Source of the DNA: an uncultured Eubacterium sp.
GTDB lineage: Bacteria > Bacillota_A > Clostridia > Lachnospirales > Lachnospiraceae
NCBI GenBank assembly: GCA_948560485.1
Contig: CAOXUF010000148.1
Span: forward strand, 1-5,837
DNA length: 5,837 nt
Direction: 5' to 3'
Each line of letters opens with the position of its first letter. Positions within the stretch are counted from its first letter, which is position 1. This document shows positions 1 through 5,837 of the stretch, one piece after another. Position numbers and translations under genes: made by a program. Under the pieces are notes generated by a model that was not told where the DNA came from, made no database searches, and saw nothing but the letters and a program-made list of their open reading frames with translations.

Positions 1-1011
1 TTGGCAAACATATTTGTTTTTGTGAAAGTAAGACAAATGCCGGAATATTCTAAAAAAATAAAATTAAATATTCCAATCAGCAGGTTTTACAGAAGGGGAA
101 GAATATCAAAAAAATTGATAAGTTATGAAGCCTGTAAGATTTATAGAATCAGTGGATGTGCTGTTATGGTAGTATTGTTTGTATTGGGAATGGTATTTAG
201 CAGTGCAAAAAGCAGTTGTTATCTGTCACCGAACCAGGAGAGTTATCGTATTCAGATGAAAGCGCTGGAAGGAAAAATGACAGATGAAAAGGAAAAGATT
301 GTTTTAGAGAAGAAACAATATTATGATGATGTACTTGAGCAGTTAAAAATCTTAGAAGAGAAATATGAAGAAGGAAAAGTTGCACAGGAGTCATATGAAA
401 ATAGAAAACTGAGTTTGGAATCAAAGCTGGCATTATATCCCGCATTTTTACGGGTGCAGGAAAGATATGAGTATGTAAAGAGTCATAAGAATGCCCGGTT
501 TGTTTATGAGGATGGCTACAATAAAATGATTGGAAAAATGGATGACTGGTATATTGATTTTACACTTATTATTGCTATCGTGCTTGTTATTATGCAGTCT
601 ACTATTTTTACTTTGGATAGAGAGCGTGGAATGGAAGGTCTTATCAGGGCAACGCCAAAGGGGAGGAAGAACAGTAGTTTTTATAAAGTTGCAATTGGGA
701 TAATTAATGCAGCAGTACTGATTTTTAGTTTTATGTGTCGTAATATTTATGTTGCAAACAAATTTTACGGACTTGGTTTATGGAGTGTTTCTATCTCTAA
801 TTTAAAGGGATTTGAAACATTGCCGGAGTTTCTGCCGATTGTTTTATGCATTGCATTGTTTGGAATGGTACAGCTTCTGATTGTGACTGCATTTTCTGTA
901 TTGGTAATGTTTGTTTCAAAAAAGATAGGCAGTGCAGTCTGGGCAATTGTTATACAACTGGTAGTAGTGGTTGGGATATATGTTTTATACTATTCTGAAC
1001 ACATGACATAA
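1..1011 (+). CDS. ABC-2-type transporter permease, probably 5'-truncated by the window edge
   Basis: Integral membrane protein, probably the permease subunit of an ABC exporter; the substrate is unknown. The 336 readable residues show a basic cytoplasmic stretch (18-40), a membrane segment (about 52-68), a Glu/Lys-rich coiled-coil loop (about 82-160), then four more membrane segments (about 185-204, 228-247, 277-304, 311-331). After the second helix comes DRERGMEGLIRATPKGRK (206-223). An acidic-plus-ERG...ATPKGRK cytoplasmic turn of this kind is typical of Firmicutes ABC-2 permeases that have a large extracytoplasmic loop. The reading frame is open from base 1 with TTG as first codon. The first residues read like a linker and have no visible ribosome binding site, so the true start probably lies upstream. 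An internal ATG at base 37 is a weaker alternative. No ATPase partner is in the window; it would be expected upstream. Family call is moderately sure; function beyond that is not. Confidence 0.7.
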   Translation: MANIFVFVKVRQMPEYSKKIKLNIPISRFYRRGRISKKLISYEACKIYRISGCAVMVVLFVLGMVFSSAKSSCYLSPNQESYRIQMKALEGKMTDEKEKIVLEKKQYYDDVLEQLKILEEKYEEGKVAQESYENRKLSLESKLALYPAFLRVQERYEYVKSHKNARFVYEDGYNKMIGKMDDWYIDFTLIIAIVLVIMQSTIFTLDRERGMEGLIRATPKGRKNSSFYKVAIGIINAAVLIFSFMCRNIYVANKFYGLGLWSVSISNLKGFETLPEFLPIVLCIALFGMVQLLIVTAFSVLVMFVSKKIGSAVWAIVIQLVVVVGIYVLYYSEHMT

Positions 1012-1072
1012 TAAAAAGCGTTAATGATTCCATCATCATGGCAATAAGATATATTAAAAAGGGAAAATTTAT

Positions 1073-2488
1073 ATGAGTTTTTCAGAAATTATTTCGGCTG
1101 TTGATGATTTTGTCTGGGGACCTGTAATGTTGGTACTTCTGGTTGGAACAGGTGTGTTTTTGACATTCAGGTTGAAATTCAGACCTTGGAGAAATTTAGG
1201 CTATGCATTAAAGAGTGCATTGAGTAAAGAAGCAAGAAGCACCCAAAGAGGCCATGGTGATGTTTCATCTTTTTCTGCATTGACAACAGCGCTTGCCGCA
1301 ACAATCGGAACAGGTAATATTGTAGGTGTTGCCACAGCTATGGCAGCAGGCGGGCCCGGAGCATTGGTGTGGATGTGGTTGTCAGCGTGTTTTGGAATGT
1401 CTTCTAAGTTTAGTGAATGCATGCTTGCCAGCAAATATAGGGAAGTAAATGAAAAGGGTGAAATGGCCGGTGGACCGATGTACACCATGAAAAGAGGGTT
1501 TAAGAACAAAAAGGCAGGAGCAGTACTTGGAATGTTTTTTGCAGTGTCTGCGGTCATGGCATCCTTTGGAATTGGCAATATGACACAGGCAAATTCTATT
1601 GTAGAATCGTTGAAAAGTACATTTTATTTCAATGAAAAAATTGTAGGGTTAGTGCTGACAATACTAGTATTAATAATAATTGTGGGAGGTATTCAGTCTA
1701 TTTCCAAGGTATCATCTGTCGTAGTTCCCATTATGGCAATTTTCTATGTTTTTGCAGGAGTCAGTGTAATATTTGTCAATATACATAATCTTCCATCCGG
1801 TATTGTTATGATTTTTAAAATGGCATTTGCACCGGAATCTGTTGCAGGTGGTGTGACGGGGACAATGACAATCAGTGTTATGAATGCCATAAGGTTTGGC
1901 GTTGCACGTGGTGTTTTTTCTAATGAAGCAGGGATGGGGTCAGCTGCTATTACAGCGGCGGCAGCCACTACAGACGACCCGGTTCGTCAGGGATATATTA
2001 ATATGACAGGTACATTCTGGGATACGATTGTAGTATGTACAGTTACAGGTCTTTGTATTGCATCTTCCGGCGTACTAGGAACGGTAGGAGCAGACGGAAA
2101 ACTAATACAGGGAGCGGCATTGACGATTCTTGCCTTTCAGTCGGCATTAGGAGATGTAGGAGCTGTTTTAGTAACGATAGGTATAACATTGTTTGCATTT
2201 TCTACAATTTTAGGATGGGAGTATCATGGTGAAAAAGCTTTTGAATACATATTTGGTACATATAAATACAACATGATTTATAGAATATTCTTCTCGCTCA
2301 TTGTATTTGTGGGGGCAACAACAACATTGCAGATTGTATGGAACTTTTCAGATATTGCAAATGCACTGATGGCAATACCCAATCTCATCTGTCTTTTGGC
2401 GATGAGCAAAGTGATAGCAAAAGAAGTAGAACGATTTCAGCCAATCTTGGAGAAGGAGAAAAAGGCAAACCGACTTAACAAAAAATAA
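1073..2488 (+). CDS. sodium:alanine/glycine symporter, AGCS family
   Basis: Imports a small neutral amino acid (alanine or glycine in characterised members; some relatives take glutamine) together with Na+ across the cytoplasmic membrane. The 471-residue length fits the family and hydrophobic helices run through most of it. Family hallmarks are ALAATIGTGNIVGVATA (74-90), the GGPMYTM loop (133-139), GNMTQANS (168-175), the signature ARGVFSNEAGMGSA (278-291) and FSTILGWEYHGEKAFEYIFG (376-395). Asn82, Gln172 and Trp382 sit where the structurally studied archaeal AgcS places substrate-contacting residues; this alignment is by eye. The ATG at 1073 is the first of the frame and is preceded by a modest GGGA ribosome binding site (1061-1064, 8 bases away). 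The 61-base gap after the permease gene shows no convincing promoter or terminator, so read-through from upstream is possible. The C-terminus is a short basic cytoplasmic tail. The exact substrate cannot be told from sequence. Confidence 0.95.
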   Translation: MSFSEIISAVDDFVWGPVMLVLLVGTGVFLTFRLKFRPWRNLGYALKSALSKEARSTQRGHGDVSSFSALTTALAATIGTGNIVGVATAMAAGGPGALVWMWLSACFGMSSKFSECMLASKYREVNEKGEMAGGPMYTMKRGFKNKKAGAVLGMFFAVSAVMASFGIGNMTQANSIVESLKSTFYFNEKIVGLVLTILVLIIIVGGIQSISKVSSVVVPIMAIFYVFAGVSVIFVNIHNLPSGIVMIFKMAFAPESVAGGVTGTMTISVMNAIRFGVARGVFSNEAGMGSAAITAAAATTDDPVRQGYINMTGTFWDTIVVCTVTGLCIASSGVLGTVGADGKLIQGAALTILAFQSALGDVGAVLVTIGITLFAFSTILGWEYHGEKAFEYIFGTYKYNMIYRIFFSLIVFVGATTTLQIVWNFSDIANALMAIPNLICLLAMSKVIAKEVERFQPILEKEKKANRLNKK

Positions 2489-2519
2489 GCATGAGATGTT
2501 TTATTATTAATTTTTAAAG

Positions 2520-2655
2520 TTATATAGGGCAGAGAATACACGATACAATTTGAAAACATTGAATAATTTAATTTATTTGTTACTTCTTTTTGTCAACACA
2601 AATATTTAAATTATGAAGTTTTCAAATTGTATCGTGTATTCTCTGCTCTGTATAA
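2520..2655. repeat. Large imperfect palindrome between convergent genes (long hairpin; possible MITE or bidirectional terminator)
   Basis: The left arm 2520-2557 and right arm 2618-2655 are inverted copies over 38 bases. The inner 29 (2529-2557 with 2618-2646) match perfectly. The outer 9 carry two differences (2525/2650 and 2528/2647), and in a plus-strand RNA both become G-U wobble pairs. Inside the 60-base centre a second AT-rich stem can form: 2563-2571 with 2606-2614, then 2574-2580 with 2598-2604, closing on a 17-base loop (2581-2597). It starts 31 bases after the AGCS stop and ends 32 bases before the NSS stop, so both transcripts would run into it. There is no U-run directly after the stem on either strand, so it is not a textbook intrinsic terminator. 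The arm length is more like a miniature inverted-repeat element. The two explanations are not exclusive, and no coding potential is seen. Confidence 0.9.
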
Positions 2656-2687
2656 GTTCTAAACAATACAATAGAACATTTTGCTTT

Positions 2688-4043
2688 TTATAATTTAATA
2701 ATTCCTAAAGCGTTTGCGATGGAACTTACTAAGATTAAAATTAAGAATATAGGAGCAATATATTTAATCATAACTACAAACATATTTTTAGATTTAAATT
2801 TAGCACCACCATGTGTTGCTTCGTCAATAATGGTCTGTGGTTTAATAATAAATCCGACAAAGATACATGTAAACAATGCACAAATTGGCATCAGTACGCT
2901 GTTACTGATAAAGTCCATAATATCGAGTACAGACATTCCCATCCATGAAATAAATGAAAGTGGACCAAATCCTAAACTGGATGGTATTCCAAGAAGCAGT
3001 GAAAAAGCGAAAACAACGCCGCAGGCTACATGTCTGCTCCATTTGAATTTGTCACGGAAGATTGAAACAATAGTTTCCATCAGTGAGATTGCCGATGTTA
3101 AAGCGGCAAAGAATACGAGAACGAAGAAAACAGTTCCCACAACTGTGCCTATTTTCATGCTGTTGAAAACTTTAGGTAATGTTACAAACATTAACCCCGG
3201 ACCTTGAGAAAGAGCTGATTGATCTCCGCCGGAAAAAGCAAATACTGCCGGTATAATCATTAATCCTGCAAGAAAAGCAATTGCTGTATCGAAAATCTCA
3301 ATCTGTCTTACGGAACTTTCCAGATTATCTTTCTTTTTCATATAAGATCCATATGTAATCATAATACCCATTGCTAAGGACATTGAATAGAATAATTGTC
3401 CCATGGCAGCCAGAATTGTTTTAACGGATACGTCAGCCATGTGTGGTTTTAAGTAGTAAACAAGACCTTTCATTGCACCGTCTACAGTAAGACCATAGAT
3501 AGCAATAAAGAGTGTCAGTACAACTAAAAGCGGCATCATAATCTTGCTGACTTTTTCAATACCTTTTTCAACTCCGAACCATACGACAAGGGCAGTTAAT
3601 GCCATAAACAGGAAAAACCAGCCTAAAGGTTCGTAAGTGCCGGAGATAAATGTACTGAAATAATCATCACTAGCAGAAGCAGCCGCATTACCACTTATAA
3701 ATGCTACAAAATACTTAATAACCCATCCTCCGATTACTGAATAATATGGGAAAATAATGATAGGAATAACAGCTGCTAATACGCCTACAAAACTAAAACG
3801 TTTGTCTAATGCTTTAAATGCTCCGATGGCACTTAATCCTGTTTTTCTACCAATGGCAATTTCAGCAATCATCAGTGAAAAACCGAATGTGACAGCTAAA
3901 ATTAAATAAATTAATAAAAATGTTCCCCCTCCATATTGGGCAGCCAGATAAGGAAATCTCCAAATGTTTCCTAAACCAACGGCAGAACCGGCGGCAGCCA
4001 GTACAAACCCTATTTTGTTTGAGAAGTTACCTCTCTTTTCCAT
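2688..4043 (-). CDS. Na+-dependent amino acid transporter, neurotransmitter:sodium symporter (NSS/SNF) family
   Basis: Cytoplasmic-membrane Na+-driven amino acid uptake carrier with LeuT fold, 451 residues. TM1 carries AAAGSAVGLGNIWRFPYLAA (16-35), the family signature whose unwound part (Gly19-Asn26) binds Na+ and substrate. TM6 reads FYSMSLAMGIMITYGSY (218-234), with Ser220 in the place of LeuT Thr254. TM8 reads FFAALTSAIS (311-320), with Thr316 and Ser317 matching Na2-site residues. Asp252 in TM7 probably takes the role of the acidic residue that makes bacterial members chloride-independent. About 11 helices are seen, ending soon after TM11 as in MhsT/TnaT-like members rather than the 12 of LeuT. 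The frame opens at 4094, but I choose the ATG at 4043. It has a strong GGAGGT site 7 bases upstream, it begins just before the conserved N-terminus, and the longer start would overlap the likely -10 box. It converges on the AGCS gene and diverges from asnS. Substrate is undetermined; branched-chain or aromatic amino acids are plausible. Confidence 0.95.
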   Translation of the reverse strand: MEKRGNFSNKIGFVLAAAGSAVGLGNIWRFPYLAAQYGGGTFLLIYLILAVTFGFSLMIAEIAIGRKTGLSAIGAFKALDKRFSFVGVLAAVIPIIIFPYYSVIGGWVIKYFVAFISGNAAASASDDYFSTFISGTYEPLGWFFLFMALTALVVWFGVEKGIEKVSKIMMPLLVVLTLFIAIYGLTVDGAMKGLVYYLKPHMADVSVKTILAAMGQLFYSMSLAMGIMITYGSYMKKKDNLESSVRQIEIFDTAIAFLAGLMIIPAVFAFSGGDQSALSQGPGLMFVTLPKVFNSMKIGTVVGTVFFVLVFFAALTSAISLMETIVSIFRDKFKWSRHVACGVVFAFSLLLGIPSSLGFGPLSFISWMGMSVLDIMDFISNSVLMPICALFTCIFVGFIIKPQTIIDEATHGGAKFKSKNMFVVMIKYIAPIFLILILVSSIANALGIIKL

Positions 4044-4050
4044 AATAGTT

Positions 4051-4056
4051 ACCTCC
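4051..4056 (-). promoter_or_regulatory. Ribosome binding site of the NSS transporter gene
   Basis: The minus strand reads GGAGGT here, a near-perfect anti-16S match, 7 bases before the ATG at 4043. It decides the start: the in-frame ATG at 4058 overlaps this site, and the one at 4094 lies upstream of the probable transcription start. Confidence 0.85.
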
Positions 4057-4085
4057 ATGTTATCGTTAAGAATAATTATGTATGA

Positions 4086-4091
4086 ATTATA
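4086..4091 (-). promoter_or_regulatory. -10 box of the likely NSS transporter promoter
   Basis: The minus strand reads TATAAT, an exact sigma-A -10 consensus, 42 bases upstream of the chosen ATG, which would give a leader of about 35-37 bases. At 17-base spacing the -35 position (4109-4114) reads TTTCTT, a poor match. A better TTGATG (4115-4120) is 23 bases away, too far. The surrounding DNA is very AT-rich, so an isolated TATAAT can occur by chance; its placement before a strong ribosome binding site is what favours it. Confidence 0.5.
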
Positions 4092-4165
4092 CAATATCTA
4101 ATAAAGAAAAGAAACATCAAAATAAAATTAAGTATAAAGGTTTATAAAATGAAATAAAGGATGTG

Positions 4166-4194
4166 TTTACTTAAAAATCAAAATCGGGTATGAT
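4166..4194 (+). promoter_or_regulatory. Probable sigma-A promoter of asnS
   Basis: TTTACT (4166-4171, 4 of 6 matches to TTGACA) and TATGAT (4189-4194, 5 of 6 to TATAAT) are separated by exactly 17 bases. Transcription would begin near 4201, giving a leader of about 60 AU-rich bases before the asnS ATG. The leader shows no conserved T-box element (no AGGGTGGNACCGCG-like stretch) and is too short for one. Regulation by uncharged tRNA-Asn through a T-box is therefore not supported. Confidence 0.6.
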
Positions 4195-4245
4195 TGAAAT
4201 GTGATAAATAAAGATATTTGGTTATAAATAATATACAGAAAAAAG

Positions 4246-4252
4246 AAAGGAA
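4246..4252 (+). promoter_or_regulatory. Ribosome binding site of asnS
   Basis: AAAGGAA lies 9 bases before the ATG at 4262, a moderate Shine-Dalgarno match at slightly long spacing. No competing in-frame start with a better site is seen, and the start gives the expected AsnRS N-terminus. Confidence 0.65.
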
Positions 4253-4261
4253 TGGTATTAT

Positions 4262-5647
4262 ATGATTGAGATTAGAGAGTTGTTTCAGAATACAGAAAAG
4301 TATTTAAATAAGGAAGTAAGTGTCGGCGGATGGATTCGCAGTATCAGAGATTCAAAGACTTTTGGATTTATTGTTTTAAATGACGGAACTTATTTTCAAC
4401 CGATACAGATTGTTTATAATAATGAAATGGAAAATTTTACGCAAATTTCAAAGATGAATATTGGAGCGGCATTGATTGTTACTGGAACTCTGGTTGCTAC
4501 ACCGAATGCAAAACAGCCTTTTGAGATACAGGCTTTGAAAGTGGAGATAGAGGGAGAAAGCACACCGGATTATCCATTACAGAAAAAACGCCATTCTTTT
4601 GAATATCTGAGAACGATTTCTCATTTAAGACCAAGAACAAATACCTTTCAGGCAGTGTTTCGGGTGCGTTCGTTGTGTGCTTATGCGATTCACAAATTTT
4701 TTCAGGAGCAGGGATTTGTGTATGTGCACACGCCATTGATTACGGGAAGTGATTGTGAAGGAGCAGGAGAGATGTTTCAGGTAACCACTATGGACCTTAG
4801 TGAAATACCTAAGACAGCAGAGGGGGATGTTGATTTTGGGAAGTATTTTTTCAGTAAACTAACCAATCTTACGGTATCCGGGCAGTTAAATGGTGAAACA
4901 TATGCCATGGCTTTTAAAAAGATATATACTTTTGGTCCTACATTTAGAGCGGAAAATTCTAACACTACAAGACATGCAGCGGAATTCTGGATGATTGAGC
5001 CGGAGATTGCGTTTGCGGATTTAATGGATGATATGGAACTCGCAGAGGCAATGATTAAGTTTATTATTCAATATGTTTTGAAACAGGCTCCGGAAGAAAT
5101 GAATTTCTTTAATTCTTTTGTGGATAAAGGGCTGCTTGACAGATTAAATCATGTAATGAATTCTGAGTTTGGGCGTGTAACGTACACAGAAGCAATTGAA
5201 ATATTAGAAAAACATAATGATAAGTTTGAATATAAAGTGAGCTGGGGAGCAGACTTGCAGACAGAGCATGAAAGGTATTTGACAGAAGAGATTTTTAAGC
5301 GTCCGGTTTTTGTTACAGACTATCCAAAAGAAATTAAGGCATTTTATATGAAACTTAATGATGATGAAAAGACAGTGGCGGCTATGGATTGCTTAGTGCC
5401 GGGAATTGGAGAAATTATCGGTGGAAGCCAGAGGGAAGAAAATCTCGAAGTGTTACGGGAACGTATGAAAGAACTGGGGTTAAATGAGAAAGATTATGAA
5501 TTTTATCTGGATTTGAGAAAGTATGGTACGGCAAAGCACGCAGGATTTGGATTAGGGTTTGAAAGAATGATTATGTATCTTACAGGTATGGCAAATATCA
5601 GAGATGTCATACCATTTCCAAGAACTGTGAACAATTGCGAATTATAA
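4262..5647 (+). CDS. asnS: Asparaginyl-tRNA synthetase (AsnRS)
   Basis: Cytosolic class IIb aminoacyl-tRNA synthetase that activates asparagine with ATP and charges tRNA-Asn. At 461 residues it is full length for bacterial AsnRS. Residues 1 to about 105 form the OB-fold anticodon-binding domain ([20 protein letters not shown], 22-41). The catalytic domain follows. Motif 1 lies around [10 protein letters not shown] (152-161). Then come [11 protein letters not shown] (162-172) and the AsnRS-type [17 protein letters not shown] (196-212). Motif 2 is [20 protein letters not shown] (224-243) with Arg229, and motif 3 is [15 protein letters not shown] (428-442) with Arg435. [12 protein letters not shown] (381-392) is the usual pre-motif-3 ATP/amino acid region. 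The asparagine-type insert and lack of an AspRS bacterial GAD domain argue against AspRS. The protein ends [10 protein letters not shown] where many relatives read FPRTPGNAEF, a benign variant of the terminal loop. Divergent from the NSS gene with its own promoter; no gene follows in the remaining 190 bases. Confidence 0.97.
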   Translation: MIEIRELFQNTEKYLNKEVSVGGWIRSIRDSKTFGFIVLNDGTYFQPIQIVYNNEMENFTQISKMNIGAALIVTGTLVATPNAKQPFEIQALKVEIEGESTPDYPLQKKRHSFEYLRTISHLRPRTNTFQAVFRVRSLCAYAIHKFFQEQGFVYVHTPLITGSDCEGAGEMFQVTTMDLSEIPKTAEGDVDFGKYFFSKLTNLTVSGQLNGETYAMAFKKIYTFGPTFRAENSNTTRHAAEFWMIEPEIAFADLMDDMELAEAMIKFIIQYVLKQAPEEMNFFNSFVDKGLLDRLNHVMNSEFGRVTYTEAIEILEKHNDKFEYKVSWGADLQTEHERYLTEEIFKRPVFVTDYPKEIKAFYMKLNDDEKTVAAMDCLVPGIGEIIGGSQREENLEVLRERMKELGLNEKDYEFYLDLRKYGTAKHAGFGLGFERMIMYLTGMANIRDVIPFPRTVNNCEL

Positions 5648-5772
5648 ATTCCGGGTTATAGGGGAGTGACTTTCCTGCTGAAGTAAATATAGAGAGAATA
5701 CATTCACCTCATTACTTGAACATTTATAAAAGAAAACATAGAATTAATATCTCAAGTACCGACTTCATCTTC

Positions 5773-5795
5773 GAAAAAATCTTGATGATTTTTTC
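5773..5795. repeat. AT-rich hairpin downstream of asnS
   Basis: GAAAAAATC (5773-5781) and GATTTTTTC (5787-5795) form a perfect 9-base inverted repeat around a 5-base loop. A short outer pairing, GACTT (5761-5765) with AAGTC (5802-5806), could enclose it. It lies 125 bases after the asnS stop. The stem is nearly all A-T and is not followed by a U-run, so a terminator role is only possible. The rest of the 5648-5837 interval shows no open frame or recognisable RNA gene. Confidence 0.6.
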
Positions 5796-5806
5796 TCAGG
5801 TAAGTC

Positions 5807-5837
5807 TTAAGATTTGATTTTGAAAATCAAATCTTAA
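5807..5837. repeat. 15-base perfect inverted repeat at the window edge
   Basis: TTAAGATTTGATTTT (5807-5821) and its exact reverse complement (5823-5837) flank a single central G, leaving a 14-pair hairpin with a TGA loop. It begins one base after the outer arm of the preceding hairpin. The right arm ends at the last base of the window, so the repeat may continue and any following U-run is out of sight. It could be the terminator of asnS, or of a gene converging from the right, or a mobile-element end. Confidence 0.75.

Noticed and set aside
1012..1072. TATATT at 1050-1055 as a promoter -10 for the AGCS gene
   Set aside because: No -35 match at usable spacing and the start would fall on the ribosome binding site, leaving almost no leader.
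2656..2689. Small inverted repeat GTTCTA/TAGAAC (2656-2661, 2672-2677) followed by a T-rich stretch, as a plus-strand terminator of the AGCS gene
   Set aside because: The stem is only 6 mostly A-T pairs with a 10-base loop and the T-run (2685-2689) is 7 bases away and reaches the NSS stop codon. It is too weak to call, given the much larger palindrome just upstream.
2719..3207. Plus-strand open frame of 162 codons inside the NSS gene
   Set aside because: It lies opposite a clearly conserved transporter, has no ribosome binding site and its product resembles no protein family. It is an antisense shadow, as are the other frames opposite the permease, AGCS and asnS genes.
4044..4094. Longer NSS protein starting at 4094
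   Set aside because: The extra 17 residues are not family-like, no ribosome binding site precedes 4094, and the segment contains the probable -10 box and the strong GGAGGT site of the 4043 start.
5693..5702. AGAGAATACA also occurs in the left arm of the palindrome at 2531-2540, suggesting a related repeat after asnS
   Set aside because: Only 10 bases match and similarity fades on both sides; a match of this length by chance is plausible in such AT-rich DNA.
5713..5802. Three TCAAGTA-like heptamers (5713-5719 inverted, 5752-5758, 5796-5802 as TCAGGTA) as protein-binding sites
   Set aside because: Short, unevenly spaced and one is imperfect; no regulator or promoter nearby supports it.

Overview
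This is an AT-rich stretch of bacterial chromosome carrying four protein genes. All four are recognisable at family level. The low GC content, the purine-rich ribosome binding sites and the protein relatives (an AGCS symporter, an 11-helix bacterial NSS transporter, a bacterial-type AsnRS and a Firmicutes-style ABC-2 permease) suggest a member of the Clostridia, perhaps Lachnospiraceae. That placement is inference from protein style, not from a marker search.

Layout, left to right. Positions 1-1011 (+) encode the C-terminal part, or less likely the whole, of an ABC-2-type membrane permease with a coiled-coil extracytoplasmic loop. Positions 1073-2488 (+) encode a sodium:alanine/glycine symporter of the AGCS family, 61 bases downstream. 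Positions 2688-4043 (-) encode a neurotransmitter:sodium symporter (NSS) family amino acid transporter that converges on the AGCS gene. Between these two 3' ends lies the most striking non-coding structure in the window: an imperfect palindrome of about 136 bases (2520-2655) with 38-base arms. Positions 4044-4261 form a divergent promoter region with a sigma-A-like promoter for each flanking gene. Positions 4262-5647 (+) encode asparaginyl-tRNA synthetase (asnS). The last 190 bases hold no gene that I can see, but contain two AT-rich hairpins. The second is a 15-base perfect inverted repeat ending exactly at the window edge.

The three complete genes all deal with amino acids: two Na+-coupled uptake carriers and one aminoacyl-tRNA synthetase. 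They are in three separate transcription units (convergent, then divergent), so the sequence supports a loose thematic neighbourhood and not an operon. The window looks like ordinary core/housekeeping DNA. I see no phage, defence, toxin-antitoxin, CRISPR or biosynthetic system. The two palindromic regions are the only parts not explained by the genes.
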